Assembly (NCBI RefSeq): GCF_007827695.1
Contig: NZ_VITA01000017.1
Coordinates: forward strand, 62,001 to 126,000
Source: Sinorhizobium medicae
GTDB taxonomy: Bacteria; Pseudomonadota; Alphaproteobacteria; Rhizobiales; Rhizobiaceae
Direction of reading: 5' to 3'
Length of the DNA stretch: 64,000 nt
Made by a program: the position numbers and the translations under genes
Part shown: positions 51,536 to 59,975 of the stretch, one piece after another
Layout: every line of letters begins with the position of its first letter
How positions within the stretch are numbered: position 1 is the stretch's first letter
The notes under the pieces: generated by a model
What the model saw: the letters and a program-made list of their open reading frames with translations, nothing else
Database searches by the model: none
What the model was told of the DNA's origin: nothing

Positions 51536-52294
51536 ATGGCATTCAGAGACACTTGGAAGCGAATGAACTGGTTGGCGGTCGCGGGGGTCGCAACTGCATT
51601 ATATGTCATTGCCGTGGGCTACACGTTGGGATGGTCACGCACGTGGAGCTTTCTGACAACAGAACCCGACTTGAACGAAGTAGGAGACTTCCTTGCCGGT
51701 CTTTTGGCACCATTGGCGCTGGTATGGCTGATTGCCGCCGTTCTCACACAACGACAGGAATTGAACGAAACGCGCGATCAGTTCGTAGAAAACCAGAAAG
51801 TGGTCGATGCGCAGTTGAAAACTATCAACGCGCAAAACGCTCTATTGTCGCTCCAACACAATCAATCAGTCGAGAACGCCAAGCAGGCTTACAGGTTAAG
51901 TCTCTTCGACAAACGCTTTGCGATCTATCAGTCGTTCATCAAGTTCAATGAAGCCCACACCGGCAAGGACTACAGGGATGAATCCTATTGGGCTATGACA
52001 AACCTTGCTCAGGAAAGTGGGTTTGTCTTTGATCGCTCCATTGAAGAATGGTTCGAAGCGATTGCGCAGCAGATTCATGATTACATTCAGTTCAAGTCGT
52101 TGAACCCGCACAAAAACTTAAACTTCAGCCTCCTCGGTGAGGAAAGGGACGCCTTCGACGAGTACAACAGAAATCTTGAAAAACAGTATGCAGAATATAC
52201 CGGTTGGATCAAAGAGCAGTTCCTGCCGGAGGTGCGGATTGGGAAATTCTGGCACTTCTTGCATGTGAGTGACCAACCTTATATCGAAGGATGA
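51536..52294 (+). CDS. AbiC-like membrane protein, candidate superinfection-exclusion gene
   Basis: A 252-residue protein. Two membrane helices (about 13-33 and 48-70, with DLNEVGDFLAGLLAPLALVW between) are followed by a coiled coil (RQELNETRDQFVENQKVVDA; about 72-110) and a soluble C-terminal domain. The N-terminal plan is that of proteins annotated as putative phage abortive infection (AbiC-type): a GDFxxGLL motif between helices then coiled coil. It ends 20 bp before the right arm-site array. Defence is inferred from family resemblance and location. Confidence 0.55.
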   Translation: MAFRDTWKRMNWLAVAGVATALYVIAVGYTLGWSRTWSFLTTEPDLNEVGDFLAGLLAPLALVWLIAAVLTQRQELNETRDQFVENQKVVDAQLKTINAQNALLSLQHNQSVENAKQAYRLSLFDKRFAIYQSFIKFNEAHTGKDYRDESYWAMTNLAQESGFVFDRSIEEWFEAIAQQIHDYIQFKSLNPHKNLNFSLLGEERDAFDEYNRNLEKQYAEYTGWIKEQFLPEVRIGKFWHFLHVSDQPYIEG

Positions 52295-52313
52295 TCAGAC
52301 GAGGACTGTTTTT

Positions 52314-52343
52314 TGCTACATTCCTGCTACGCCGGTTGCTACA
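52314..52343 (+). repeat. Right array of TGCTACA repeats (candidate integrase arm sites)
   Basis: TGCTACA at 52314, TGCTACG at 52325 and TGCTACA at 52337, again spaced 11 and 12 bp and in the same orientation as the left array. It is 51 bp from the attR core, so in the circular phage the two arrays would sit symmetrically about the core. Confidence 0.75.
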
Positions 52344-52393
52344 TTCTGCCTTGACAGAACCACGGAAATCCAGCATTTTCAGGGTGTTAGCAA

Positions 52394-52406
52394 ACCCGGA
52401 TCAGGT
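52394..52406. repeat. attR core, 13-bp direct repeat ACCCGGATCAGGT
   Basis: Identical to 17065-17077. To its right the sequence changes at once to high-GC host sequence carrying the rest of the thi-box. Confidence 0.88.
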
Positions 52407-52459
52407 TCAAGGGTCCGGTTCAACACCATCTCAGCACCGCCCGGTGCTCCCCTCGGAAA
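52394..52459 (-). promoter_or_regulatory. 5' half of the split TPP riboswitch
   Basis: On the minus strand this reads CCGAGGGGAGC, then GGTGCTGAGAT, then GGACCCTTGAACCTGATCC, the conserved 5' parts (P1/P2/P3 and J2-4) of TPP aptamers, ending at the core. The P4/P5 3' strand and closing P1 strand are missing here and found at 17046-17064. Any transcript from the native promoter now runs into the prophage, antisense to the 51536 gene. Confidence 0.88.
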
Positions 52460-52672
52460 GCGCTATCTATGAGGTGCGGCAGCGCCATGTCAACGCGACC
52501 TCGCAAAAGCTATTGAGACTGGCGCTTCCCGCTGGCCGGGTCGTATTTTCCGCCAAGCGACAGACTACGATGCGCTTATTTCTCCTGTAGGCGCCAGCCG
52601 CTCGTTTCCTCCTCGAAATCGGTAGCAATTGCGCTATGGTTAGCGAACTTTTGCCTAACAAAGGAACGAGCC
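52460..52672. other. Host intergenic region between riboswitch half and peroxiredoxin
   Basis: About 210 bp that should contain two divergent host promoters: the original one for thiD (minus strand) and one for the peroxiredoxin gene. No clear promoter pair could be assigned by eye. Confidence 0.4.
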
Positions 52673-53332
52673 ATGAGCCTGCGCATCAACGACACTGCCC
52701 CTGATTTCACTGCCGAGACAACGCAGGGTACGATCAACTTCCATGAATGGATCGGCGACGGCTGGGCTGTTCTCTTCTCCCATCCGAAGAATTTCACCCC
52801 CGTCTGCACGACGGAGCTCGGCGCGATGGCCGGGATCGAGCCGGAGTTCCGGAAGCGCGGCGTAAAGATCATCGGTATCTCGGTGGATCCGGTCGAAAGT
52901 CACACCAAATGGAAGAACGACATCAAGGTGGCAACCGGCTTCGATGTCGACTATCCGCTGATCGGCGACCGCGATCTGAAGGTGGCAAAGCTTTACGACA
53001 TGCTGCCCGCCGGCGCCGGCGACACGTCCGAGGGCCGAACGCCTGCGGACAACGCCACGGTGCGTTCGGTCTATGTCATCGGCCCGGATAAGAAGATCAA
53101 GCTGATCCTCACCTATCCGATGACCACAGGCCGTAACTTCAACGAGATACTGCGCGCCATTGACTCGATCCAACTCACTGCCCGGCATCAGGTGGCAACG
53201 CCCGCCAACTGGCAGCAGGGCGACGACGTCATCATCACGGCGGCCGTTTCCAACGAAGATGCCGTTCAACGCTTCGGCTCCTTCGACACCGTGCTTCCCT
53301 ACCTGCGGAAGACGAAACAACCGACGGCCTAA
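52673..53332 (+). CDS. 1-Cys peroxiredoxin (Prx6 type)
   Basis: A 219-residue thiol peroxidase that reduces peroxides. The peroxidatic cysteine is Cys45 in FTPVCTTELG. The long C-terminal domain (SIQLTARHQVATPANWQQGD) and the absence of a resolving cysteine place it in the 1-Cys Prx6 group. AAGGAACGAG precedes the ATG. Divergent from the original thiD transcription unit. Confidence 0.93.
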   Translation: MSLRINDTAPDFTAETTQGTINFHEWIGDGWAVLFSHPKNFTPVCTTELGAMAGIEPEFRKRGVKIIGISVDPVESHTKWKNDIKVATGFDVDYPLIGDRDLKVAKLYDMLPAGAGDTSEGRTPADNATVRSVYVIGPDKKIKLILTYPMTTGRNFNEILRAIDSIQLTARHQVATPANWQQGDDVIITAAVSNEDAVQRFGSFDTVLPYLRKTKQPTA

Positions 53333-53422
53333 ACATAGCCATCCAGGCCAGAAGGAAAAATGATGGGCGCACCGAATACGCTGGTTTGGTGCGCCCTTGC
53401 TCCATTTTACGAATCTATTGCT

Positions 53423-54430
53423 TTAACTTGCTTTGGCCACGCCGATGATCTCTGACAAAACCCCGTGTAACGCATCACGATAGCCATTGCGTGCCGACGG
53501 CCCGCTTTCATCCGAGGTCATGACTACAGTCAGACTCAAGGCCGGGACGATGTAGAGCATCTGGCCGCCATAGCCCCACCCATAATACACATCCTCGTCG
53601 CCGATCCGGCGCATGAACCAACCATATCCATAACCGTCACCTGTGAAACGCGACTCCGTTCGCGGCTGCCACGAAAGCTCGATCCAATCGGCCGGGACGA
53701 CCTGCCGTCCCTCGGGAGTGCGGCCGCGATTACGGTAGAGTTCGCCGAAGGCAAGGAGCGATCGCGCGCTCATCGCCATCTGGTTGCCACCCAAATAGAT
53801 ACCTTGCGGATCGCGATCCCAGGCCCCGATGCGGAAGCCTTCCAATGGAGCGAGCCATTCGCGCGCAAGCTCCAGTGTCGACTTGCCACCGACCTTGGTC
53901 AGTATTGCCGAAAGCAGATGCGTGGAAGCGGTCGAATAGAGCATCCGCCCTCCGGGCTCGTCGTCGAAGGGCTGTGCCAGGGCGAAACGTACCCAGTTGC
54001 GGCTCGAGACCCAGCGGCCATAGTTCGGCCCGGACATCCGCCCCAGGCCCGCTTGCATCGAGAGCAGGTTGCCGATCGTGATCTCGTTGATCCGGGGGTC
54101 CGGCTGCGGCGGGAGTTCCGCCTTGAGGAGCGCCGCGATCTTCTGCTCGGGCCCGTCGAGCAGCCCCTTGTCGATCGCAATCCCCACCAGTGCGGATATG
54201 ATCGACTTGGACGCCGATTTTATGTTGGTCGACTCCGATGTCGTGTGGCCTCGATAACCCTTTTCCGCGATCGTCTCGCCGTGCTGGGCAACGATAACCG
54301 CCCTCAGGGGCTTCAGCTCGTCCCTGGTCGCCAGGCTCGTCACCAGGGTCGCGACGGCCGACCGATCCTGCGCGGCTGCGACCGGGAGGAAACTGAGGAG
54401 TGCAAGGAAAATGACGACAAGCCTGATCAT
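53423..54430 (-). CDS. Secreted serine hydrolase, beta-lactamase/PBP-like
   Basis: A 335-residue protein with a signal peptide (MIRLVVIFLALLSFLPVAAA). The SxxK motif is SASKSIISALVG near residue 75, with a YSTAS region near 165 as the likely YxN/YxS partner. This is the class C beta-lactamase-related serine hydrolase family; members may be esterases, peptidases or penicillin-binding proteins, and substrate cannot be inferred. The ATG at 54430 with AGGTGGA upstream is chosen over GTG 54439. Confidence 0.8.
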   Translation of the reverse strand: MIRLVVIFLALLSFLPVAAAQDRSAVATLVTSLATRDELKPLRAVIVAQHGETIAEKGYRGHTTSESTNIKSASKSIISALVGIAIDKGLLDGPEQKIAALLKAELPPQPDPRINEITIGNLLSMQAGLGRMSGPNYGRWVSSRNWVRFALAQPFDDEPGGRMLYSTASTHLLSAILTKVGGKSTLELAREWLAPLEGFRIGAWDRDPQGIYLGGNQMAMSARSLLAFGELYRNRGRTPEGRQVVPADWIELSWQPRTESRFTGDGYGYGWFMRRIGDEDVYYGWGYGGQMLYIVPALSLTVVMTSDESGPSARNGYRDALHGVLSEIIGVAKAS

Positions 54431-54592
54431 GCGTTCCACCTAGTGCGTGGTTTCCTTTGATCGTACGCGATTAAGGGAGAAAAATCAGGCGGCAAGTCAA
54501 AGTGCCGCGGCGACGGTAGCGCCAAGGGAAACGAGCCCAGACCGACCCTAAAATGCGGATAAGAGGTAGTTCGGCCTTTCGCTGCTGTTTTC

Positions 54593-55144
54593 CTACCTTT
54601 CGGTCTTGCCAACGAAGTCGGCCGGGTTCTGGTACTTCACGGTTTGAAGGTGCTCGCAGTAGAGAACCAGTTCACCTTCGTTCTTGAAGACCTGGTAGCT
54701 GGCGCGAATGAGGCCGAGGTCTTTGTAACGGGGCACCTTCTCCATGTTGGTCCGGATCGTGTAAATCGTGTCACCGATGAAGACCGGCTTGATGAAGCGC
54801 AGCTTGTCGTAACCGTAGGAAAAAGCGTTCACGCAGTTTGTCGCGACGAGGCCGAGACCGGCCGAGAATACGAAGGCGCCGGCGACGAGGCGACGGCCGA
54901 ATATTCCTTCCCGCTCCGCGAACATCTGATCCTGAACATAAGGATGGATATCGACGACAAGTGTATTGAAGAGATGGCTATCGCTCTCGCCGATCGTCCG
55001 ACGCAGCGACCGGATACGCTGACCGACGGGCCAATCTTCATAGAACCAGTTTTCCGCGTTCCACACGGGCAGAGCGGCGTGATCGTCCGGCATGTCGGCG
55101 GGATGCGTCGACGAAACTCCGACGGTGGGCATAAACTCATCCAT
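54593..55144 (-). CDS. MaoC-like hydratase domain protein
   Basis: A 183-residue hot-dog-fold protein: [40 protein letters not shown] and [20 protein letters not shown] are the recognisable MaoC elements, with Asp/His residues of the hydratase motif. MaoC proteins hydrate or dehydrate enoyl-CoA or related acids. It lies 84 bp downstream of the TRAP transporter genes and may belong to the same catabolic unit. Another MaoC-like protein is encoded at 61575-62036. Confidence 0.78.
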   Translation of the reverse strand: MDEFMPTVGVSSTHPADMPDDHAALPVWNAENWFYEDWPVGQRIRSLRRTIGESDSHLFNTLVVDIHPYVQDQMFAEREGIFGRRLVAGAFVFSAGLGLVATNCVNAFSYGYDKLRFIKPVFIGDTIYTIRTNMEKVPRYKDLGLIRASYQVFKNEGELVLYCEHLQTVKYQNPADFVGKTER

Positions 55145-55227
55145 AATCAGCACCTGCGTAAAAAGGTCGGTTGAAAAGCGGATCTCCCGGCCTCTGCGTC
55201 CATGGGGCGGAGAAGCCTGGTTTGGTG

Positions 55228-56541
55228 CTATTGGACCGCGGACGTCTCATAGACCAGATCAGGCAACCAAAGAGACAGTTGCGGAAACATGCTCAGCACG
55301 ATGAGAAGGGCCATCATCATCGCCAGATAGGGCAGCACCTCGCGTGCATAGGCCATCATCGGCACCTTCAGCACCATGGACGAAATATACATCAGCCCCC
55401 CAACCGGCGGTGTAATACCGGCAATTGTCAGATTGGTGATGAACACGATGCCGAAATGCACGCGATCGATGCCTACGCCGTCGATGAGAGGAATCAGCAT
55501 CGGCGTGAGGATGATCAGCGCCGCCGATCCCTCGATTGCCGTCCCGATGACGATCAGCAGCACGTTGATGAGGAGCAGCATCAGGAGCGGGTTGTCCGTC
55601 GCTTCGCCGAGCCAGCCCGACATGGCCTGCGGCACCTGCTCCCAGGCGAGATAGAAACCGAAGGCTGCCGCCGCGCAGATCATGATCATCACCACGGCTG
55701 AATCGCGTACAGCTTCGGCCAAAACCTCCGGAATCTGGCGGACGGTGAACTCCCGGTAGCCGAACACAGCGACAAAGAGCACGTAAACGACGACCACGGC
55801 ACCGGCTTCGGTGGTCGTGAAAAGACCGTACCGCGTACCCGCGAAGATCACCACCGGGATCGACAGCGCCCAGAGGCCGTCGATCAGCGCCCGGGTCGCC
55901 TCCGCGCGGGTGGCGCGCTGCTTGCGCAGCGGTTTGTAGCCACGCTTGCGGGCGATGAAATAGGTGGTCACCATCAGCCCGGCTGCCAGAAGGAGGCCGG
56001 GCACCACCCCCGCCGCGAAGAGCCGGCCGATGGAAGTCTCCGCCAGAAAGCCATAAACGATCAGGCCGATGGAGGGCGGAATAAGGCTGGTGATGATGGC
56101 CGCCGAGGACGTTATGACCGCAGCGAAGGCGCGGCTATAGCCTCTTTCAGACATCTCGACGCCGAGCGTTTTGGCGAGCATCGCCGCATCGGCATTCGCA
56201 GACGCAGTAAGGCCGCCGAGCAAGGTGCCGAGTACCGGGCACATCTGCGCCAGCGCGCCGGTCATGTGGCCGACCAGCACGTCTGCAAGCGTCAACAGAC
56301 GCCGGGTGATGCCGGATGCGTTCATGATACAGCCGGCAAGCACAAATAGCGGCAGGGCCAACAGGGATACGGATTGAGTGCCCTCCGCCACTTCTTGCGC
56401 GAAGTTGGCCAGCGGGATCATGTCCATATTGATGAGAAAGAAGGCCAGCGCCCCGATCGCCATGGCCCAGGTGATCGGCGTCGACAGCAAGAACAGCACG
56501 ACGACCAGAAGCGAGGGGCCGGCGAGATGGAACAGGGTCAT
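55228..56541 (-). CDS. dctM: TRAP transporter large permease (DctM type)
   Basis: A 437-residue inner-membrane protein with about 12 hydrophobic segments, [20 protein letters not shown] at the start and the typical [20 protein letters not shown] and [20 protein letters not shown] regions. It is the sodium-coupled transport subunit of a tripartite ATP-independent periplasmic carrier. Start at 56541 overlaps the dctQ stop (ATGA); longer frames run into dctQ. The genomic setting suggests uptake of a sugar acid. Confidence 0.92.
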   Translation of the reverse strand: MTLFHLAGPSLLVVVLFLLSTPITWAMAIGALAFFLINMDMIPLANFAQEVAEGTQSVSLLALPLFVLAGCIMNASGITRRLLTLADVLVGHMTGALAQMCPVLGTLLGGLTASANADAAMLAKTLGVEMSERGYSRAFAAVITSSAAIITSLIPPSIGLIVYGFLAETSIGRLFAAGVVPGLLLAAGLMVTTYFIARKRGYKPLRKQRATRAEATRALIDGLWALSIPVVIFAGTRYGLFTTTEAGAVVVVYVLFVAVFGYREFTVRQIPEVLAEAVRDSAVVMIMICAAAAFGFYLAWEQVPQAMSGWLGEATDNPLLMLLLINVLLIVIGTAIEGSAALIILTPMLIPLIDGVGIDRVHFGIVFITNLTIAGITPPVGGLMYISSMVLKVPMMAYAREVLPYLAMMMALLIVLSMFPQLSLWLPDLVYETSAVQ

Positions 56542-57050
56542 ATCAGCGATTCCGGATTTCGATGCAGCCGGACAGACCAAGGCCTTTCGGCGATAAGGTG
56601 CTGGAAAAGCATTCCGGCAGAAGCGAGCGCCAGCGGCGCGTAGGACAGGGCGCGCGACAGGTCGAGCGCGATCGTATGCACATGGCGGGACGTCCATGAC
56701 TGCCAGGCGAAAAGGATCGTCATGACCATGAAGAAGAGCGCCAGCAGCAGATAGTTGAACCAGGCGACTGCTTTCTGCCAGCCGTCAGGCAGGGCCGCGA
56801 CAAGCACATCGATTGCGGCGTGGGTACCGAGACGGACGCCAGCCACGGCGCCGAAGAACACGAGATAGGCAAAGGCCATCATCGCCAGTTCATAGGTCCA
56901 GGCGGCAGGCTGCGGGAATACGTAACGACTGACCACCCCCCAGAGGATCGAGAACACGATGACGATTAGCGCCACGACGCCAACCGCCTCATCGGCGCGG
57001 CGCAGGCTGATGAGGGGGATAGTCTCCTCCGGCGAGCGTGAGGTTTCCAT
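56538..57050 (-). CDS. dctQ: TRAP transporter small permease (DctQ type)
   Basis: A 170-residue inner-membrane protein with four hydrophobic segments (about 22-42, 54-72, 95-115, 135-155) and RLGTHAAIDVLVAALPDGWQ, the usual DctQ loop. It partners the large permease encoded next. The start at 57050 is chosen by the GAGGC upstream. Co-transcribed with dctP (80-bp gap) and dctM (overlap). Confidence 0.9.
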   Translation of the reverse strand: METSRSPEETIPLISLRRADEAVGVVALIVIVFSILWGVVSRYVFPQPAAWTYELAMMAFAYLVFFGAVAGVRLGTHAAIDVLVAALPDGWQKAVAWFNYLLLALFFMVMTILFAWQSWTSRHVHTIALDLSRALSYAPLALASAGMLFQHLIAERPWSVRLHRNPESLI

Positions 57051-57130
57051 AATGCCTCGAACTGTTGAAGGGCTGACGGAGCGGGCCACGGCCGCGCAAT
57101 CGAGAACGCGGCCGCGCCCGATGAGACTTG

Positions 57131-58108
57131 TTATTGCTTCATCGCCTTCTGCACCTGCTCGTAGATGCCAGGCGTTATATTCGGAACCTTGTCGTAGGCG
57201 GCCCGGGAGGCCTCGATGAAAGCCGGAATGTCGACATCGGTCACGATCTCGACGCCGGAGGCAGATAGCTGCTTTGCATAGGCGTTATCCGTTTCCAGTG
57301 TCATCTGCGTCAATTCACTGGCGATCGCCCGCCCTTCCTCGAGGAGGATCTTTTGAAGGTCTTCGGGCAGGCTGTTGAAGAACTGGCTGGAGGCTACCCA
57401 GGCGGTGAACATGATCTGATGGCCGGTCTTCGAAATGACTTTGCGGGTCTCGTTCAGCTTCGCCCCGGCTATTGAGCCGAAAGGCCCTTCGGCTGCGTCG
57501 ACGACGCCGGTCTGAAGCGCATTGTAGACGTCCCCCCACGGCAATTCCGTCGGCCTTGCGCCGTAGTTGCCGAAGGTCGCCATCATGATCGGCGACGAGG
57601 GTACGCGAATGGTCACGCCGGCGAGATCAGCCGGCGAGCGAACCGGCTTGTTGGAAATGATGTGACGGTAGCCGAAGAGGCCGTTCGGCATGATGATCTT
57701 GATACCACGCGCTTCCAGCTTGCCGGAAAGTTCCTTGTAGAGATCCGATGCGAAGAGGCGCTCCGTCGCGGCCAGATCCGGATAGACATAGGGACCGGCA
57801 AGGATAGACAGATCCGGTACGAACTGGCCAAGCTGACCATAGTCGGTGGCGCTGAGCAGACTCGCGCCGCTCATGACCATCTCGTTGACCTTCTTTTGCG
57901 CACCAAGCTGATCACCCGTCATCACGGTGATCGCGATTCGCCCGCCGGAGCGTTCACCAACACGCTCGGCGTAAGTCTTCATCGCTTTGATGATCGGCTC
58001 GTTCGGATTCACCTGCGAGGTCGAGAACCGCAAGCTGTATTCCTGCGCACTGGCAATGCCGCAGAACGACAGGGCAGCCATCGCGGCTGCAGCGATCAGG
58101 GTCTTCAT
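57131..58108 (-). CDS. dctP: TRAP transporter solute-binding protein (DctP type)
   Basis: A 325-residue periplasmic binding protein with signal peptide MKTLIAAAAMAALSFCGIAS ending AQ. The family motif region includes LAGVTIRVPSSPIMMATFGN, where the arginine binds the substrate carboxylate, and GVVDAAEGPFGSIAGAKLNE. GGAGGAG precedes ATG 58108. First gene of the dctPQM operon; with the downstream sugar-acid genes, an acid such as L-fuconate or a related uronate is a reasonable substrate guess. Confidence 0.92.
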   Translation of the reverse strand: MKTLIAAAAMAALSFCGIASAQEYSLRFSTSQVNPNEPIIKAMKTYAERVGERSGGRIAITVMTGDQLGAQKKVNEMVMSGASLLSATDYGQLGQFVPDLSILAGPYVYPDLAATERLFASDLYKELSGKLEARGIKIIMPNGLFGYRHIISNKPVRSPADLAGVTIRVPSSPIMMATFGNYGARPTELPWGDVYNALQTGVVDAAEGPFGSIAGAKLNETRKVISKTGHQIMFTAWVASSQFFNSLPEDLQKILLEEGRAIASELTQMTLETDNAYAKQLSASGVEIVTDVDIPAFIEASRAAYDKVPNITPGIYEQVQKAMKQ

Positions 58109-58312
58109 GCTCTCCTCCTTCTTCCGGACTCCCTGCCGGAACTCACGATATGTGAATAATCTATTCACAAATGAACTTCTTCCGTCAAGTGACGATTGTC
58201 TCTCAGGGGCGCCGAGACACGGGAAACGGCACAATTTCACACCGCAACGGCCGTGGATGGTGCGGCGCCTAAAGTGGCGCTGTGGCAGCGCTTCCGTTTC
58301 GAACGTCCGTGA
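58109..58312. other. Upstream region of the dctPQM operon
   Basis: About 200 bp, probably the promoter region. It includes the AT-rich dyad-like TGAATAATCTATTCACAAA (58152-58170; TGAATA/TATTCA), a possible regulator site. Confidence 0.4.
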
Positions 58313-58590
58313 ATGGATCCTCGGGTCAAGCCGTGGATAGCGGTGAGAGGGGTTGGCGCACGAAACCGGCCGAGGTACGTGTGCCGAGCCCTCGATCGTT
58401 TGCATTGCAGCGCGGCCGGGGGCAGTTCGCACGTCATGCGAAGATTGCCGCAACGTGCTCTCTACCGTGCGCGGATTCCTCCCGTCGTCATCCTCGGGCG
58501 ACGCCGGTCGTTATCCTCGGGCTCTTCCCTTGTCGTTCACCGACTCCTCCGGTCGTCATCCTCGGGCTTGACCCGAGGATCCACACGCAA
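58313..58590. repeat. Rhizobial palindromic repeat cluster
   Basis: GTCGTCATCCTCGGGC occurs at 58484 and 58552, with GTCGTTATCCTCGGGC at 58507. The last forms a perfect hairpin, ATCCTCGGG (58558-58566) with CCCGAGGAT (58572-58580). GGATCCTCGGGTCAAGCC at 58315-58332 is an inverted copy. Short dispersed palindromes of this kind are common between genes in Rhizobiales. Confidence 0.6.
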
Positions 58591-58616
58591 GCATCACAAC
58601 GACGGTTCTGCTCGCA

Positions 58617-59894
58617 TCAGCCGCGAAACGTATAATCCTCAATCGACTTTTCCTTCATCTCAATCGAGAATCCGGGTCGGGACGGCGGCATATAGGCAGC
58701 GTTGATGATGACGCACGGATCCAGGAAGTGCTCGTGCAGGTGGTCGACATATTCGATGACCCGGCCGTCTTTCGTACCCGAAACGGCGACGTAGTCGATC
58801 ATCGACAGGTGCTGCACATATTCGCAGAGACCGACCCCACCGGCGTGCGGCCATACGGGAAGTCCGTATTTGGCAGCGATCAGAAGCACGGCCAGAACCT
58901 CGTTGAGCCCACCCATCCGGCAGGAATCGATCTGCACGATGTCGATCGCACCCTCGGCGATGAACTGCTTGAACATGATACGGTTCTGGCACATCTCACC
59001 GGTTGCGACCTTGACCGGCCCGATCGCCTCGCGGATCTTGCGATGCCCGGCGACGTCGTCGGGGCTCGTCGGCTCCTCGATGAAGAAGGGCTTGGCGAAA
59101 GCGAGCTTCTGCACCCAGTCGATCGCCTCGCCGACTTCCCAGACCTGGTTCGCGTCGATCATCAGATATCTGTCGGGGCCGATCACTTCCCGGGCGATCC
59201 TCAGCCTGCGCATATCGTCGGCGAGATCGCGGCCGACTTTCATCTTGATATGGTTGAAGCCTGCGTCGACTGCCTCCTGCGCAAGCCGCCGGAGCTTCTC
59301 GTCGTCATAACCGAGCCAACCCGCCGAGGTCGTGTAGCAGGGATAGCCCTCCTTCTCGAGCGCGGCGATCCGGTCGGCTTTGCCGGGTTCGGCCCGCCGC
59401 AAAATCTCGATCGCCTCGTCGCGGGTAAGCACATCCGTGATGTAACGGTAGTCGACGATGTCGGCGATCTCTTCCGCCGACATCTCGCTGACGAGCCGCC
59501 ATACCGGCTTGCCGGCGTCCTTCGCAAGGAGGTCCCAGATCGCGTTGACGATTGCCCCAGTCGCAAGATGGATCGCGCCCTTTTCAGGTCCGATCCAGCG
59601 CAACTGGCTGTCGCTGGTCAGGTGCCGCCAGAAGCGACCGGGATGTTTCAGAATATCTCCAATGTCCTGACCGACGACGAGATGCCGCATGGCCTCGATA
59701 GCCATGCAGCAGATGTCATTGCCGCGCCCGATGGTGAAGGTGAGGCCGTGCCCCGCCAGCCCTGGGCGATCGGTATCGAGGATGACGTAGGCCGCCGAAT
59801 AGTCCGGGTCCGGGTTCATGGCATCCGAGCCATCAAGGCTTGCGGAGGTCGGGAAGCGCAGGTCGAAGACGCGCAGGTCTGTTATGCGGGTCAT
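58617..59894 (-). CDS. L-fuconate dehydratase (enolase superfamily)
   Basis: A 425-residue enzyme that removes water from L-fuconate (or similar acid) to give 2-keto-3-deoxy-L-fuconate. Motifs: HIKMKVG (residues 215-221) with two catalytic lysines, MIDANQVWEVGEAIDW and FFIEEPTSPDD for Mg2+ ligands, TGEMCQNR, and WPHAGGVGLCEY with the catalytic histidine. The N-terminal DGSDAMNPDPDYSAAYV is typical of the fuconate dehydratase subgroup. Last gene of the minus-strand catabolic run from 63121. Confidence 0.87.
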   Translation of the reverse strand: MTRITDLRVFDLRFPTSASLDGSDAMNPDPDYSAAYVILDTDRPGLAGHGLTFTIGRGNDICCMAIEAMRHLVVGQDIGDILKHPGRFWRHLTSDSQLRWIGPEKGAIHLATGAIVNAIWDLLAKDAGKPVWRLVSEMSAEEIADIVDYRYITDVLTRDEAIEILRRAEPGKADRIAALEKEGYPCYTTSAGWLGYDDEKLRRLAQEAVDAGFNHIKMKVGRDLADDMRRLRIAREVIGPDRYLMIDANQVWEVGEAIDWVQKLAFAKPFFIEEPTSPDDVAGHRKIREAIGPVKVATGEMCQNRIMFKQFIAEGAIDIVQIDSCRMGGLNEVLAVLLIAAKYGLPVWPHAGGVGLCEYVQHLSMIDYVAVSGTKDGRVIEYVDHLHEHFLDPCVIINAAYMPPSRPGFSIEMKEKSIEDYTFRG

Positions 59895-59975
59895 ATTTGC
59901 TCCGATGGTCCTGCAGCGCCGCGCGTCTGACAGACGTGCAAATGAGAGGCGCTGCAGGAATATGATGGTGCCGAA

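Larger units (their letters stand above)
17065..52406. mobile_element. Integrated temperate podovirus-like prophage, 35.3 kb
   Basis: The element is delimited by 13-bp direct repeats, starts with a tyrosine integrase, and holds a full head-tail gene set in T7-like order (terminase, portal, scaffold, capsid, tail tubular, internal virion, fibre) plus a T4-type lysozyme. Its codon usage and base composition are visibly less GC-rich than the flanking rhizobial genes. No tape-measure, sheath or baseplate genes were seen, which points to a podovirus. No DNA or RNA polymerase and no CI-like repressor were recognised. The morphogenesis block looks intact, so the prophage may be inducible. Confidence 0.9.

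Noticed and set aside
58728-59930. Plus-strand frame of 400 codons opposite the fuconate dehydratase
   Set aside because: The minus strand has all enolase-superfamily motifs; the antisense product is rich in Asp/Arg/Val typical of shadow frames.
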